64,000 bases of DNA from Locusta migratoria (GCA_026315105.1 CM048750.1:168854549-168918548), one strand, 5' to 3'; counted from the first letter of the stretch, positions 10,830-22,287 are shown. Numbers and translations: made by a program. Notes: generated by a model from the sequence alone, not told the origin.

Positions 10830-11170
10830 GGGGGATGGCGAGACCGCCAGAGAGAGCCTGGCGGAAGGGCTGGGCGTTTCTCGGTTTCGCCTCGGGCGCT
10901 CCCCCCTTTAAGCCATGGCGCGCGCCTCGTGGCACGTCCCGACGATATCATAGCTCTCCCCCTAATATCTCGGCCGCCGCGCGATCGCATTGTGTTTGGT
11001 TTGCTCTTGTGGCGAACGGCTGAGATGCGCGATGGAAAATTGCGAGAAGTATCTCGGAGACGTGCCGCCTCCTGGCCAGAGGAACGAGGATTCTAGGGCG
11101 GAATTCTGCCCAGAGGGCACGGTACTGCGGTGAGAACTCGAGTACACGACACTGGCGGCAACCTCTGACA
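10830..11170. other. GC-rich segment, unclassified (possible LTR)
   Basis: CpG-rich text unlike the AT-rich surroundings ('ggccgccgcgcgatcgcat' near 10970). Overlapping open frames on both strands reflect GC content only. It could be a solo LTR or another repeat; no matching second copy or terminal repeat is in the window. Confidence 0.3.
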
Positions 11171-11306
11171 GATCTACGCGTAATAGGCACTCTTCCAAAT
11201 GAGGAGCGGTTTCACAAAACTCAACATCTACAAAATTTGCAAAAATGAGTTATATGCATATTCGTGTACTTATAAATGAGATGCATCCATTGCAGGACAC
11301 GGAATA

Positions 11307-11993
11307 CGAGGCGCGTCCAGAAAGTAAGTTCCGTTTCAATTTATCTCCGCTGCAGCGCTGCGATTGCAGTTCCGCACATGCACTGTAGACTATGTGTATC
11401 AAGGAGAAGAACGTGCGCCATTTGGAGATCGCTGTCAGTTACGTACGCTTTGTTGTGCTTGTTTGAAATGTTGGCGTTAATTGAAAATCCCGCCGCCTGT
11501 GAAATCAATTCTGTGTTTCTGAGTTGGAGGAAAGTGAAAATAATTGAAATTTATCGGCAAATTTGAGATGTTTACGGACCAAATGCGATGAGTGATTCGA
11601 TGGTGAGAAGATGGGTCCGACAGTTCAATGGCGGGCGTAGTGATGTGCACGATGAAGAAACGAAGTGGGCGTCCACCTTTGGTTACAGAAGAACTGGTTC
11701 ATGCGATTGATGACAAGATCCAGGAAAACCGTAGGTTTTATAATTAGTGCTCTCGCTATGGACTTCCCCCAAATTTCACTGTTTCGAACTGGTTGAAGAC
11801 ACAGGCGGCAGATTTCTATGAAGGAGGTATACAAAACCTGGTGCCACGCTATGACAAATGCCTGCAAAATTTCGCCAGTTATGTGGAAAAGTAGTTTAAG
11901 AGTTGTAGAATTTTGAGCAATAAAAATTTCTTCTGTATCTGTGTACAATTTTATTTTATTACCAAACGGAACTTACTTTCTGGACGCGACTCG
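11307..11993 (+). mobile_element. Mariner element, internally deleted, intact termini
   Basis: Inverted terminal repeats of about 30 bp: 'gcgtccagaaagtaagttcc' near 11312 and its complement 'ggaacttactttctggacgc' ending near 11988, one mismatch near the tip. TA lies on each side (11305-11306 and 11994-11995), the mariner target. The 687-bp length is about half of a 1.3-kb mariner. Confidence 0.9.
11474..11893 (+). pseudogene. Mariner transposase, deleted and frameshifted
   Basis: The N-terminal helix-turn-helix part is recognisable from about 11590 (SMVRRWVRQFNGG, then DVHDEE and a GRPPLVTEELV block in a shifted frame), the block ALAMDFPQIS is near 11755, and then the catalytic core is missing. 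The C-terminal end (WLKTQAADFYEGG... to a stop at 11893-11895) follows directly. An in-frame stop also lies near 11563. The two-thirds of the gene holding the three catalytic aspartates is deleted, so this is a non-autonomous derivative. Confidence 0.8.
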
Positions 11994-11995
11994 TA

Positions 11996-13090
11996 TATCG
12001 AAACTTACTATTTGCCTGTGTAATCTTGCACACAAAACTGTGAAATTTTTCTAAACTGAATTATGTACAGAAATCGAGTTTTGCCAAAACTGAACATGTA
12101 CCTACTGTTTGTCACATATATTGTTTTACCGTTAGGTTTAGTGCAAAGACTTTATTGTTGAAGTCGCTTGTTTTAACTTTACAGGTTGGCTGCAGTGTTT
12201 GAAGGTCATTATTGTCGGCTTATTGCTCAATAATGCATACAACAAATTAGAGGTTTTGTTTTCTTGTGATTGTTAGCTGTGCGAGGACTGGCATGTGTAC
12301 GATTTGAAGACAACAGCTAACAGATTAATGAAAAACGAGCTATTATTCAAACTGACTGAAGCCAGAGTTATTATTTATAAGAAAACAGACAAAGGTAGTG
12401 CCATCTGCAAAGTCAAAAAAACATACATCTTCTCTTCAATCGTAGTTGAAGTGAAGAAAAAAAAACATAAGTAATTTCAAGGGCGTTGTATTTCAGGTTT
12501 AATAACACCTAGAAACCATGTGAGCATCAAGAAAGCTGAAGACGTAAGGAAACTATTGAGGTTCTTTGATACATCATCATAAGATGCCCCAAAAGTTCTA
12601 TCGAAAGGCCCTAGAGTGTTGCGATCAAAATGACAATGACAATAATGAAGTGCAGTACCTAAATGAACCCATTTCTTAAATTATTATTACTTCAGTAGAT
12701 TACAAGAACTCACAATACTAGTGTTGTAATGTAATTAATCTGTAGATGTTCAGTTTTGGACAAAATTCATGATTTGTACGTATTTTTTATCTGCAACGCG
12801 AACTTGATAGAAAAGTTATTTCACCCTTGTATTATGTATCTAGGCGTTACATTTGCAATATAATTTTGTACGACATCAGCAATGTATACTGTTCAGTTAA
12901 TTCAATAAAATGTGTTTCCAAAAATTTTTGTTTTTTGTAGATGTTGAGTTTTATGAAAACGCTCCTCAAACAGTAGCAGCCACGATAAGAAATTACGAGA
13001 GAATCTGAAGCTTCCTCTGCCCGTAGCCGATACAATTGCTGCCACAGTCACTAACGTTCAGCAGTTGTTATTGATCTACTTGCTTCTTAC
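11996..13090. other. Unassigned AT-rich DNA
   Basis: No motif recognised. The right part may belong to the decayed pogo-like element at 13.1-14.3 kb, whose 3' limit I cannot place. Confidence 0.35.
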
Positions 13091-13750
13091 CTATTTAGGT
13101 CAATATTTTAGAAGGCCCAAGAACTGTTGTGACTCCTGTCTCATCAAGGTTGTAAATATCTTGTGGACTAAATTTATATTTTGTCTTCACATCTTGCAGA
13201 TTACAAAGAAGACAGCAACATTAGTTTCATTGAAACTCGAGGACCTATTGAAGGATGTTTGTTCTGGCGTTCTTAAGGTGAGATTATGGCGCTTTCGAAA
13301 TTAAATGTTCAAATGAGACTTACGCGCTACCTACTGCGCTACCGAGGTACTCGCTTTCGAAACTCAACTAGCCAATCTTTTCCTACCATTTTAATTTTCG
13401 TGCCTGAGTGTTTGTTTGCCAGTGCAAACTCATAGCAAGGCGTTTTACAGGAGAGTTTGTTAAGCCATAATGAATTTTAGAACACGTTTTAATGTCGTCT
13501 GCCAACAAAACTTTTCATCCCTTGTAATAGCCTATAGATGTTCATTCTGTGGGAAAAAGTTCAATTTTGAGGTGTCTCCCGCAGTTCTGAATTTGCTGAC
13601 ATAACGCTTCAGTGTACTACGAGGAATATCAGGGACTACTGCAGCTTGGCGGTCTGACATGTCTCCTTTTGCAATAGACTTTACAGCATTTTCCAGGTCT
13701 TCGGAAGAATACGACGAATTCTGTGTAGTACGTGCACGGTTTCTAGACAT
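13091..13750 (-). pseudogene. Pogo/Tigger-like transposase pseudogene
   Basis: The N-terminal open stretch (13750 to 13532) is a psq/CENP-B-type helix-turn-helix: SSYSSEDLENAVKSIAKG then IPRSTLKRYV. Downstream, on the same strand, PEQTSFNRSSSFNETNV (about 13300-13250) and DIYNLDETGVTTVLGPSK (about 13170-13105) match the pogo-family region around the first catalytic aspartate (DETG). Between and after these parts there are stops and missing sequence; the second and third catalytic blocks were not found. Pogo transposases cut and paste DNA at TA sites; this copy is dead. Confidence 0.75.
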
Positions 13751-13979
13751 CTGGATGGAAATAAATGACGTAAAAATCGTTTTCAGCTTAGAAAATGCAA
13801 AGTTTGTAGGTGTATCAAAACCTTTCTGGAGTTAACTGTACCGGTCCACATAACCCAAAACATTACTGATCCAGTTAACCCCAATTACACTTTATCAATA
13901 ACACTCAAAATGGTGGGAAAATAGCTCCATGCACTGCTTATGTTTAGCAGCGATTCATAAAGTAATAAACACCGAATAC

Positions 13980-14022
<43 letters not shown>

Positions 14023-14262
14023 ATGTACCATCACTATTTATAAATTTAGAAGAAAATGTTTGATGTGTAATGAAATTACTCTTACCAGTCAATTTCGTGT
14101 TTTTGTTTGTATCTTCAAATTAAACTAACACACAACAGCCATATTAGCTCACACAGTACAGCCAACCTAGAGAAATGAAATTATGGCAGGAAGAAATATA
14201 TTTTACCTATTGAAGTCTTTTGTGTGATGGTCCAGTTAACCCCGAGGTCCACTTAACCTCAA
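13751..14262 (-). mobile_element. Pogo-like element 5' end with subterminal repeats
   Basis: Four copies of a GGTCCANTTAACCCC-type motif lie at 13843-13856, 13870-13882, 14229-14243 and 14246-14260, upstream of the transposase start. They are candidate transposase-binding subterminal repeats. A 36-bp poly(A) tract interrupts this region at 13985-14020. The outer end and its TA duplication were not proved. Confidence 0.5.
13985..14020. repeat. Poly(A) homopolymer, 36 bp
   Basis: Uninterrupted A run, not attached to a recognisable retroelement 3' end. Confidence 0.95.
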
Positions 14263-14269
14263 CTTCTAC

Positions 14270-15700
14270 TTCTGATGATTATGACATAATTTTCCTGCTT
14301 TATTAAATTTTTGTTCTTATTTCGTCCAGCCAACCTCAAACACCTCTGCTGACGTGGCAAGCCGGTGATGCGCAGAGTAGCCTGCCCAACTGCCTGCAGG
14401 CGTTTCTTATACAGCAGTGACGTCCACCAGGTCGTTTTCTGCTTCCCGTTGGGGCACCCTTGTGGTCGGAAAAAAAGAGAAAAAAAAAAACAGCTCTGCA
14501 CAGGGCACAGGTGTTGGTGTACAGTATAGTATCTCCACCACAGGAGGGCTGTGTCTTCATGCCAGAGGGCAGTGGCAGCTGACACTCCTACCAGGTACAG
14601 CGACGAGTTGGCGCTGCTTCGAACACCATCAGTCCGCCTCCACAAGTCTCAACATCAGTGGTTGTGAGGTCGTCAGCAAACAGAGGAGTGTTTCTAGAAA
14701 ACAGCTACAGGGCCCTGAAAACTTTCTCTTAGGAAGCCTTTGAGATCAGAGAAGTAACTCAGATACTCGATGGCATGGACCAGTGAAGCAATCAAGGTTC
14801 CAATATGTCACCAAGGTAGCGACCACTGATGGAACAGACAAGCGAGGTACCATGTGAACGCCCGACAGCCCTGATGACCTGCGCATTGGAGGACCATGGC
14901 TTAGTGAGTAGGGGTGACGGGCATTCTCCCGAATCCCTGATGATACCTCTACATGGTTTCTTGGGACACCAATGGCTCAAGGGGACTACTGGCGTGAGGT
15001 ATGGAATGGGACAAAGGCTAAGATCCTGGAAAACCAATGCTCAGTGGCATGAGGTCATGGCCAGCCTGGAGGAGCACAGGAGGTCCCCCAAAAGTAGTCC
15101 TTCCGAAAAACTATCATGCCACCACGGATGCCATACCATTGACGAATAAGTCGCCGTCGGTGGTGGCGGCGCCGCATCCACATGGTTCCCCATGGGCACC
15201 TACATTCAGGGTGGCTAAATGCGCTTTTAATATGGAGAGTCCGTTCTCCCACCATGGGGGTAGTTTTTCCAAGCTGGTTTCCAGTGGTTGTGGTTGCACT
15301 GGATAGTGGATCATGGGGTATTGGTGAAGGGAGGATGAGCTAAAGCTCGGGTATCCCTGATGATGTTTACCCGCTGGGAAGGGGAAACCCAACCTAGTGA
15401 ACCCATGTATGATACTTACCTGGCAGACTGCTATTTCAGATGTAGAAGTCGTCTGGCATTTTGTAGGCATTACATCACTGGTTCTGTATGGTGGTTGCCT
15501 TCCTGCAACAGATTTCATCGGCAAGCCCGAGTATTTATAGCTATCTATTCGAGAAAATGACGTTACATGACAGGATGACCAAATGTGACATAGCTTTCCA
15601 GTCCAGTCAGTATTCTTCACCACACTTTGATTACCGAACCATGAGTTTCAGCACTCAGGTTTGTTGCTTACTGCAATGTAAGTGAGCTGATAGGTAAGAT
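14270..15700. other. Unclassified region of higher complexity, possibly old retroelement
   Basis: Base composition is more balanced than the surroundings and several overlapping open frames run on both strands (14417-14743 plus, 14259-14645 minus, 14829-15149 plus, 15114-15623 minus). None carries a motif I can name. The minus-strand text near 14670 reads PLFADDLTT, which superficially resembles a reverse-transcriptase FADD box but lacks the flanking conserved residues. It may be a decayed retroelement. Confidence 0.25.
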
Positions 15701-15801
15701 TAATTCCTGACAAAATGAGGTTATCATCGTTCTCTTTGAGGTCATATTGTTGAACTGACTGTTACGATTTCTCATTTGACGGATGGGTTGATCTTTATAG
15801 A

Positions 15802-16011
15802 AGCAGTAGCTAGTTGTAATTGTTTTATTACTGCCGGTTTTTGGCACTTAGTGCCATTCTTCAGATTATAGTTGTGTCCCTATATGTTCAGTGAAAATAT
15901 GATGGAAGTTATTCCACTATCTTGAACATAAACGAGTATACTCTAAAGTTGAGAAGTAACTGCCAGAAACCGGAAATAATAAAATCATTACAATTGAAAC
16001 TGGTTGCTACT
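15802..16011. mobile_element. Small fold-back element
   Basis: Arms 15802-15846 and 15961-16011 are imperfect inverted repeats (shared 'caattgtaatgattttatta'-like text on opposite strands). The left arm holds, on the minus strand, CTGAAGA-AT-GGCAC-TAA-GTGCC-AAAAC (15834-15864), a member of the hairpin motif group. Confidence 0.65.
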
Positions 16012-16019
16012 TATTTGAA

Positions 16020-17150
16020 AACACAAAACAGTTATTGCGATGGATAAAATACTGAATCTCTGGCCTTTACAGGACAATTTGTAATGTCCACTCACTCATT
16101 ATTTACATTCTGATTAAAAATCGTGTTCAAGCTTGTCGTAGATTGCCTTAGTGCAGACTGGAGTAAACTTCAAGTCTTTTTTAATTTATTTATGGCTCTT
16201 TTTCATTATATATACGCTGCAATATCAGAAAGAAGCACTTTGAGAGTTACAATAATGTTTCATAATGGCAAAAGGGGAAGCAAATATTATTGGACTTTCA
16301 AGGAATCCTGATGAAAGATATATAAGGAAAGATCAATTACTATTTTTGGCTTTCATAGACCTCAAAATGAAATGAGAGTGCACTAGGAAAATCTCATAAA
16401 AACCTTAAAGAAGAAGGGAGTAAGTGAAACGATATATGAAATCTCTAATTGAATCAGAATGTAAGATATGTGTTGTGAACTGGACGTCAAAGTCAGAATA
16501 TTGGCATTTCAAAACTAAAATTATTCTTTCATAAAATTACGAAAGGGACTAGTAAACTGCCTATACTGACAGTGAGAGAGAAGGTCTAGGAATGATGATT
16601 GGCGTTTTAGGGCGCTCAACAGCAAGGTCATCAGCGCCCGAATGACTAGGGAATCATTGAAGCTTATAAAATGTGGATATGGCAAACATTGATTAATATC
16701 AACTGATCTTATAATGTCAGGAATGAGGAGGTATTGTGAATAGTTGCACAAAATAGTCAAAATTAAGAAATACTTCCTACAGAACGCTAAAGAAGGTTTT
16801 AATCCGGGGAAAGGGGGAAGAACGTCAAAGGTGAGCAAGGAGGGAGTGTAGAAATGAGTAGAATGGCATGAATCATGGAGCTGTGAAGTCTAAACCTGTT
16901 ACAATACAGATAACCAAATGATAATGCTGATATTGTAATTAGAAGTTGCTTTTTAGGGAAATGTATAGTTTTACACTTCTGAACGTTTGAACAAAGTTGT
17001 CCGTATTCCAACCGCTGGTAAATCTTACCAACATTGAAATGAACGATCGTGCAGATTTCGGCAAACAACACTTTATTGTAGTGTATGTGCTTGACAACTT
17101 TCAAGTCAGGAGTACGATCTAATACCTTGTGTAATGGTAATCTGCATAAC
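16020..17150 (+). other. AT-rich DNA with possible old reverse-transcriptase trace
   Basis: At about 16335-16380 the plus strand reads LLFLAFIDLK after DQ, resembling motif A of RTE-like LINEs (FLAFVDLEKAFD), but no other motif follows. Near 16590-16650 there is a short repeat tail ('caacagcaaggtcatcagcgccc') shared in style with the repeat at 63690. The rest is unrecognised. Confidence 0.25.
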
Positions 17151-17496
17151 CAAAAAAGCCAAGTTTGCTTGTTTCAAATTCCTTTAGTTTGACCGGTTTC
17201 GGCAATTCTCTGTGGTTATCGTCAAGACTATAAGACATATATAACAATAGTTTATACAACTGTGTGTAACTGTCATATATTACATAATACCACATTTAAA
17301 ATAATTACATACTTATTAACATTTAAATATCACATTGTAATATTTCTGTTCTTGGATATGGGTACGTCGAAAGTAAAACATTCTTGTGTTTATGATAAAA
17401 TACCTTGCACCCATATCACAAGCACAACACTCGTAACTTTGGCTTACAAACAACCAACAATTTATGATTTTGTATGCGTCAGGAGCCTCAGACATA

Positions 17497-17502
<6 letters not shown>

Positions 17503-17546
<44 letters not shown>
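17503..17546. repeat. Poly(A) homopolymer, 44 bp
   Basis: Uninterrupted A run between the left arm of the large fold-back and the inner repeat block. Confidence 0.95.
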
Positions 17547-17549
<3 letters not shown>

Positions 17550-17975
17550 GACGACCATTTGACTGAAACTTTTGTTTATTGACAGTATCTGGTTTCAAGT
17601 TCTGTGATAAAGTGCTGTGATAAAAGTTGTCAGATAGGATTCTTAGGTCATGGTCATAATATATTTCTTTAAAGAGCTGACCGCCATTTGACTGAAAGTT
17701 TTGTTTATAAAAGTTGTCAGATAGGTTTCTTAGGTCATGGTCATAATAATAAAAACAATAAAAATATTCGGAGTTGATTCCATGTCGGAATTATAAAATG
17801 GGTGACACTTTTGTCCCCACATCTTAATTTAAAATAATAAAATAGGTATGTGTTCACCACGGGGACAAATGTGACAACTAAGAAACCTATCTGACAACTT
17901 TTATCGCACCACTTGAAAATGGCCTACGGCCGAAACCAGGTACTGTCAATCAGTCAAATGGCGGTCAGCTATTTA
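17547..17975. repeat. Inner fold-back with a direct duplication
   Basis: Text 'gctgaccgccatttgactga' (about 17676-17695; variant at 17547-17566) returns inverted as 'tcagtcaaatggcggtcagc' near 17953-17972. The piece 'aagttgtcagatagg' to 'ggtcatggtcataat' is present twice in direct orientation (17625-17660 and 17708-17747) and once inverted near 17875-17905. A hairpin motif TTGAAAA-T-GGCC-TAC-GGCC-GAAAC lies at 17912-17940. Confidence 0.7.
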
Positions 17976-18993
17976 AAAAAAAAAAATAAATAAATAAAAA
18001 AAACAGTTTGTTACAATGTGGTGACATAGCTCTTCTATAGTCGACACATGCCATATAAAATCGATGTATATAGTACAGTTACATCCAGTGAGCAAATCTT
18101 ACAATAAACCATGTAAAATAATGGCTTCATGTTAGTGGACTTACTGTAAAATTGTTGATATGTTGTATTTACATTTTCAAGGATGAAATGCCCTAACAAT
18201 TTAAAATACGATTAGTGAAATACACATAAACCTAGGGGTTTTTGTATCTGCTAATATGCAATTATGTTCTCAATATTATAAGAAATGGCTCCTTGTTCAT
18301 AGCACTACTATATAGTTACATAATCTTATTGTAACTCTTACTTAATGACTCCATACGGAAATGGAGCTTAGTTTTCACTGACAACATTTTTAGTTATTTT
18401 ATGCAGCAGATTATGAAAACAAAATTTGTGCTTCCACTATATCATAATGTTTATAATGATACAATGTTCATTTTATCCATGACTTTGTAAAAGCAAATAA
18501 TTTTAATGCGGCATTTTATCCATGACAATGTAAATATGAGATCTGTAATTTTACAATATGTATACTACCAGGAAGTTATTATTTTATATAACCTATTTTT
18601 AAGATTTGATATCATTATACATAACTGTACAATATGCATCGATTTTATAATGCATGTATCAATTATGGAACAATTTTGATACCATATTGTAACAAGTTTT
18701 TGGTTGTTTGTAAATAAACGTTCTGAATGACGGGGTTGCGTAACGGGCGCAACATATTTTATTACAGTATATTTTCAGTATACCCATATTCAAGAATGGA
18801 AAGTAAACGTGACGAAATATTAACATGTGATATTTAAATGTTAATAGGTATGTAATTATAATAACTGTGCTATTGTGTAATATATGACATTTACATACAG
18901 TTGTGTATACTAGTCTTATATATGTCTTACAGACTTGATGAAGGCAACCGATCAAAATACAGCAATTGGAAACTAGCGATCTTGGCTTCTATG

Positions 18994-19211
18994 CTTATGC
19001 AGATGTTCATTCTTCGTTATAACTGTACTATCTCTGAACTTAGATGCTCATTGTAGATGGGTGGGTGGAACAAACAAAGGATGAGTACTGAGTTTTAGAT
19101 AGAATGGATCAAACTGCCGTTCGAATTCGAACATTCGGCAATGGTTTATTTCTGAAGTACTGGTGGGGGAGGAGAGGAATCGGTCTATAGCTCTGAGATA
19201 AGGAAATCATG
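18994..19211. other. Unassigned short spacer
   Basis: No feature recognised between the fold-back arm and the piggyBac terminus. Confidence 0.4.
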
Positions 19212-19215
19212 TTAA

Positions 19216-20409
19216 CCCGGCGTGAGTTCGGGTATGTGATACCCGAGGTGTTTTTAAATGCTGATTTTTGAATGTCATTTTTGTCACACAGATCTTGCTG
19301 TCACAGTAGCTGGAGGTAAGGAACAGGGGGACAAGTTGCAGTGTTGAGTTTATTGTTGCGCCGCTGTCAGAGGGAGATATACGCTTGCAAACGTGGCTGT
19401 GATACGTCATACCCTACCTCGTAGTCGGCGTCACATCTTTGAGCTGCCAGCAATTTTACGAGAGATATAGTTATTTAGAATATTCTTTGATTTTTAGATT
19501 TTATATTTCTCAATACGTCTTACGAAGAACACGAACGTCAGCTACAAGAACTACTAAAAGATATTTTGGAAAACTTTTCAAGTGTTAGTTCCTGTGACTC
19601 CGAAACTGAAGAAGTGGTAACCAAAGCTGGTGTCGATGTTGCAGATCAGTTGAGTGCCACTTATGATGTTTCCCACAACAGCAAACGTTGGTCTATGACA
19701 ATTTTTATGGTATACTCTCTGCCATAAATGCCGTCAGAGAGAAAATAACAAATGTGACAAAACACGCAAGAAGCTCCCAGATTTCATTCGTGATTTAGGT
19801 TTAAATGTGATGTATGACAGTCCTCGCATTAGAGAGGAAAATGTACATCTTCCAAGGGATTTTCGAAAGAGGATTGCTGATCAACTGTGGTAAACTTCGT
19901 CGCCATGAAAAAAAAATAGGAAAACAAAACATTGTTGTTCGAAGTGTGAGAAGCCAATATGTATGGAGCACGAAATTTTTGTGTGCGGAGAATGTGCTGA
20001 CCTGTAGGTGTAATGTTGGAGCTGAGCTAATTGATCTCATAAGAGCTTTCATTTTATTTATCTGTTTTATAATTAGAAGATAATATCATTATGTTAATTA
20101 ATCTAATAAACTATTTTTTGTTTTTTCAAATTTTGTAAGAAAACACGTTAAACTTCTGAAACTTTTACTTTTTCTGAGAAAATGTAGACACTTCATTGTT
20201 TCACCAAAAAGAAAGAAAAAAAATGACTTTACATTGCAACCATGGTATTTTACCTTCTCACCTTGTTTAATAGACTCCATTATTAATATCCCAGGTAGAA
20301 AAAGTACTTGATACACGATTATAGTATCAAAAATTCGTCATCAGAGCTTCAGGTATGTCATAACCACCTCATAGCTGGTGTAATAATTTCTCGCCTCATT
20401 CACGCCAGG
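19216..20409 (+). mobile_element. PiggyBac-like element, deleted derivative
   Basis: TTAA at 19212-19215 and 20410-20413 brackets ends that begin 'cccggcgtgag' and finish 'ctcattcacgccagg', i.e. imperfect inverted repeats of the form CCYGGCGTGA. PiggyBac transposons insert at and duplicate TTAA. At 1194 bp it is less than half the length of a full element. Just inside the left end an imperfect palindrome ('cgggtatgtgatacccg') may be a subterminal transposase site. Confidence 0.85.
19619..20007 (+). pseudogene. PiggyBac transposase C-terminal remnant
   Basis: Conceptual reading with frameshifts: GVDVADQLSATYDVSHNSKRW (the conserved last-aspartate block of the DDE_Tnp_1_7 domain, VDxxDQ), then INAVRKK-like text, KLPDFIRDLGLN, and a C-terminal cysteine-rich zinc-binding end with spacing CxxC, CxxxH and CxxC ending at a stop (20005-20007). 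The N-terminal 400 or so residues are absent, and at least two frameshifts and stops interrupt what is left, so no transposase can be made. Confidence 0.8.
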
Positions 20410-20489
20410 TTAAAGAAAGGACTGGCTGTAATAGAGACGCACTTAATTTGAGATTATGCATGTTCGATTCGGTTTCTAGTTGCAACCTG

Positions 20490-20760
20490 CGCTCATTTAT
20501 TCGTAATCCGAGGACAGCCAGTGTGGGCCTCAGGGCAGAGGCCGTTGGCACAGACGTTCCCCGGAACTGGCGGGGCGGTCGGCTGGTATCTGGAACGCGG
20601 GGCGTGTCGCCGACCCGGCAGCTCAATAACCGCAGGCCGGGCGCGAGGGAACGACGGCGGAGCCAGAGGGCCCACGGCGAGGCTGGAGGTGCCGAGGGTC
20701 GCCACTGACACTTGTGGAGCCGCCGCTACCTGCTGGACACCTGCTCTGTCCGTACATCTA
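20490..20760. other. GC-rich, CpG-rich block
   Basis: Sharp rise in GC with many CpGs between AT-rich neighbours. Open frames exist on both strands but show no motif, splice pattern or codon bias I can defend. It could be a CpG-island-like remnant, an LTR or the 5' region of the LINE that follows. Confidence 0.3.
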
Positions 20761-20869
20761 CATCTCCCAAGTCACGCGCCGAACTGGTACCAGCAAACGT
20801 CGTGATGGACTACTGGTTTGATACAGCCTGGATTGTGTACCCATTAGATTTCTATCGGTCTAGGCTGAA

Positions 20870-22276
20870 GCGATAGCTCCTTACTTAATAGCCATGTACA
20901 ATCGCTCTCTCATAGAAGGATCTGTACCAAAAGATTAGAAAGTTGCACAGGTCACATCTATATTCAAGAAAAGCAGTACGAGTAATTCACTAAAATACAG
21001 GCCAATTTTATTTATTTCAATTTGCAGCAGGGTTTTGGAACACATCCTGTATTCAAACATTATGAATTATCTCGAACAGAACGATCTATTGACCCAAGGT
21101 CAACACGGATTTAAAAAAATATCGTTCATGAGAAACACAACTAGCTCTTTATTCACACGAAGTGATGGGTGCTATCGACAAGGGTTCGCAAATCGATTCC
21201 GTATTTCTTGATTTCCAGAAGGCTTTTAACCGTACCTCACTTACGGCTTTTAATCAAATTGCGTGGTTATGGTATATCGCCACAAATTTGCGATTGGATA
21301 GGGGATTTCCTGTCAGAGAGGACACAGTTCGTAGTAATCGATGGTAAGGCATCGACTAAAACAGAGGAGATATCGGGCGTTCCACAGGGTAGTGTTATTG
21401 GCCCTATGCTGTTCCTTATATACATAAACGATTTAGGGGAAAATCTAAGTAGCTCTCTTAGGTTGTTTGCAGGTTACGCCATCATTTACCGTCTAGTAAA
21501 ATCATCTGAAGATCAAAACAAACTGCAGAACGACCTGAATAAGATATCAGTATGGTGGAAAACTTGGCAACTGATTCTAAATAATGAGAAGTGTGAAGTT
21601 GTCCACATAAGTACGAAAATATATCCGTTAAACTTTGTTTCCAAGATAAATCAATCAAAAGTGAAGGCCGTAAACTTCAAAATACCTAGGAATTACTATT
21701 ACTTCAGACTTGAATTGGAAAGAAGACGTAGATAATGTCGAGGGAAATGCGAACCAGGGACTGCGTTTTATTGGCAGAACCCTTAAAACATTCAACAGAA
21801 CTACGAAAGAAACTGCATACACTACGCTTGTCCGTCCATTTTTGAGTATTGTTGCCCAGTGTGGGATCCTTATCAGGTGGGTTTGACGCAGCACATCGAA
21901 AGAGTACAAAGAAGGGCAGCTCGTTTCGTATTGTCACGATACAGGGGAGACAGCGTTACGGGAATGATACATCTGGGATGGGAATCATTACAACAACGGC
22001 GCTTATCGCTGCGGCGTGGGCTACTTACGAAACTCCAATCGCCAACATTCTCCTCCGAATGCGAAAATATATTCTTGAGTCCCACTTACATAGGTAGAAA
22101 TGATCATCGAATAAAATACGAGAAATCAGAGTTCGAACGGAGTGATTCAAGTATTCTTTCTTCCCACGTGCTATTCGAGAATGGAATGGGGGATAAATCG
22201 TATAATGGTGGTTGGATGAACCCTCTGCCAGGCACTTAAATGTGATTTACAGAGTATCCCATGTAGATGTAGATGT
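20870..22276 (+). mobile_element. CR1/L2-like LINE, 5'-truncated, (TGTAGA)n tail
   Basis: Starts within the reverse-transcriptase domain (NRSLIEGSVPKD... near 20900), passes GQHGFKK and FLDFQKAFNRT (motif A), and ends in 'cacttaaatgtgatttacag' followed by 'atgtagatgtagatgtag' (22261-22278), a short tandem tail in place of poly(A). A fragment of the same 3' end lies at 4411-4571. Assignment to the CR1/L2 side of LINEs is by overall appearance and is not certain. Confidence 0.8.
20905..22239 (+). pseudogene. LINE reverse transcriptase pseudogene
   Basis: Longest open part 21169-21735 (188 residues) reads WIGDFLSERTQFVVIDGK, then ISGVPQGSVIGPMLFLIYI (RT motif B region) and LFAGYAIIYRLVKSSEDQ. 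The catalytic F-A-D-D box is changed to F-A-G-Y, removing both metal-binding aspartates. Upstream motif A is in another frame (21162-21347), and the C-terminal part continues in a third frame (21859-22239: GLTQHIERVQRRAARFVL, typical of LINE C-termini). So it is inactive through both frameshifts and active-site loss. Confidence 0.8.
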
Positions 22277-22287
22277 AGACCACCACG

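Larger units (their letters stand above)
17157..18993. mobile_element. Large fold-back element with inverted arms
   Basis: Arms of about 320 bp at 17157-17478 and 18672-18993 are inverted copies: they translate to near-identical peptides on opposite strands (CHILHNTTFKIITYLLTFKY versus CHILHNSTVIIITYLLTFKY). Outer ends carry 'gaccggtttcggc' and 'caaccgatcaaaa'. The interior holds a second fold-back (17547-17975), poly(A) and AT-rich DNA, with no coding remnant. It could be a Penelope-like element with inverted pseudo-LTRs or a composite of two insertions. Confidence 0.6.

Noticed and set aside
14417..15623. A multi-exon gene in the 14.4-15.6 kb open frames
   Set aside because: Open frames overlap on opposite strands and carry no recognisable domain; kept only as unclassified.
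20448..20805. Host exon in the GC-rich block
   Set aside because: Open frames on both strands are due to GC content; no start context plus splice site pair that I can defend.
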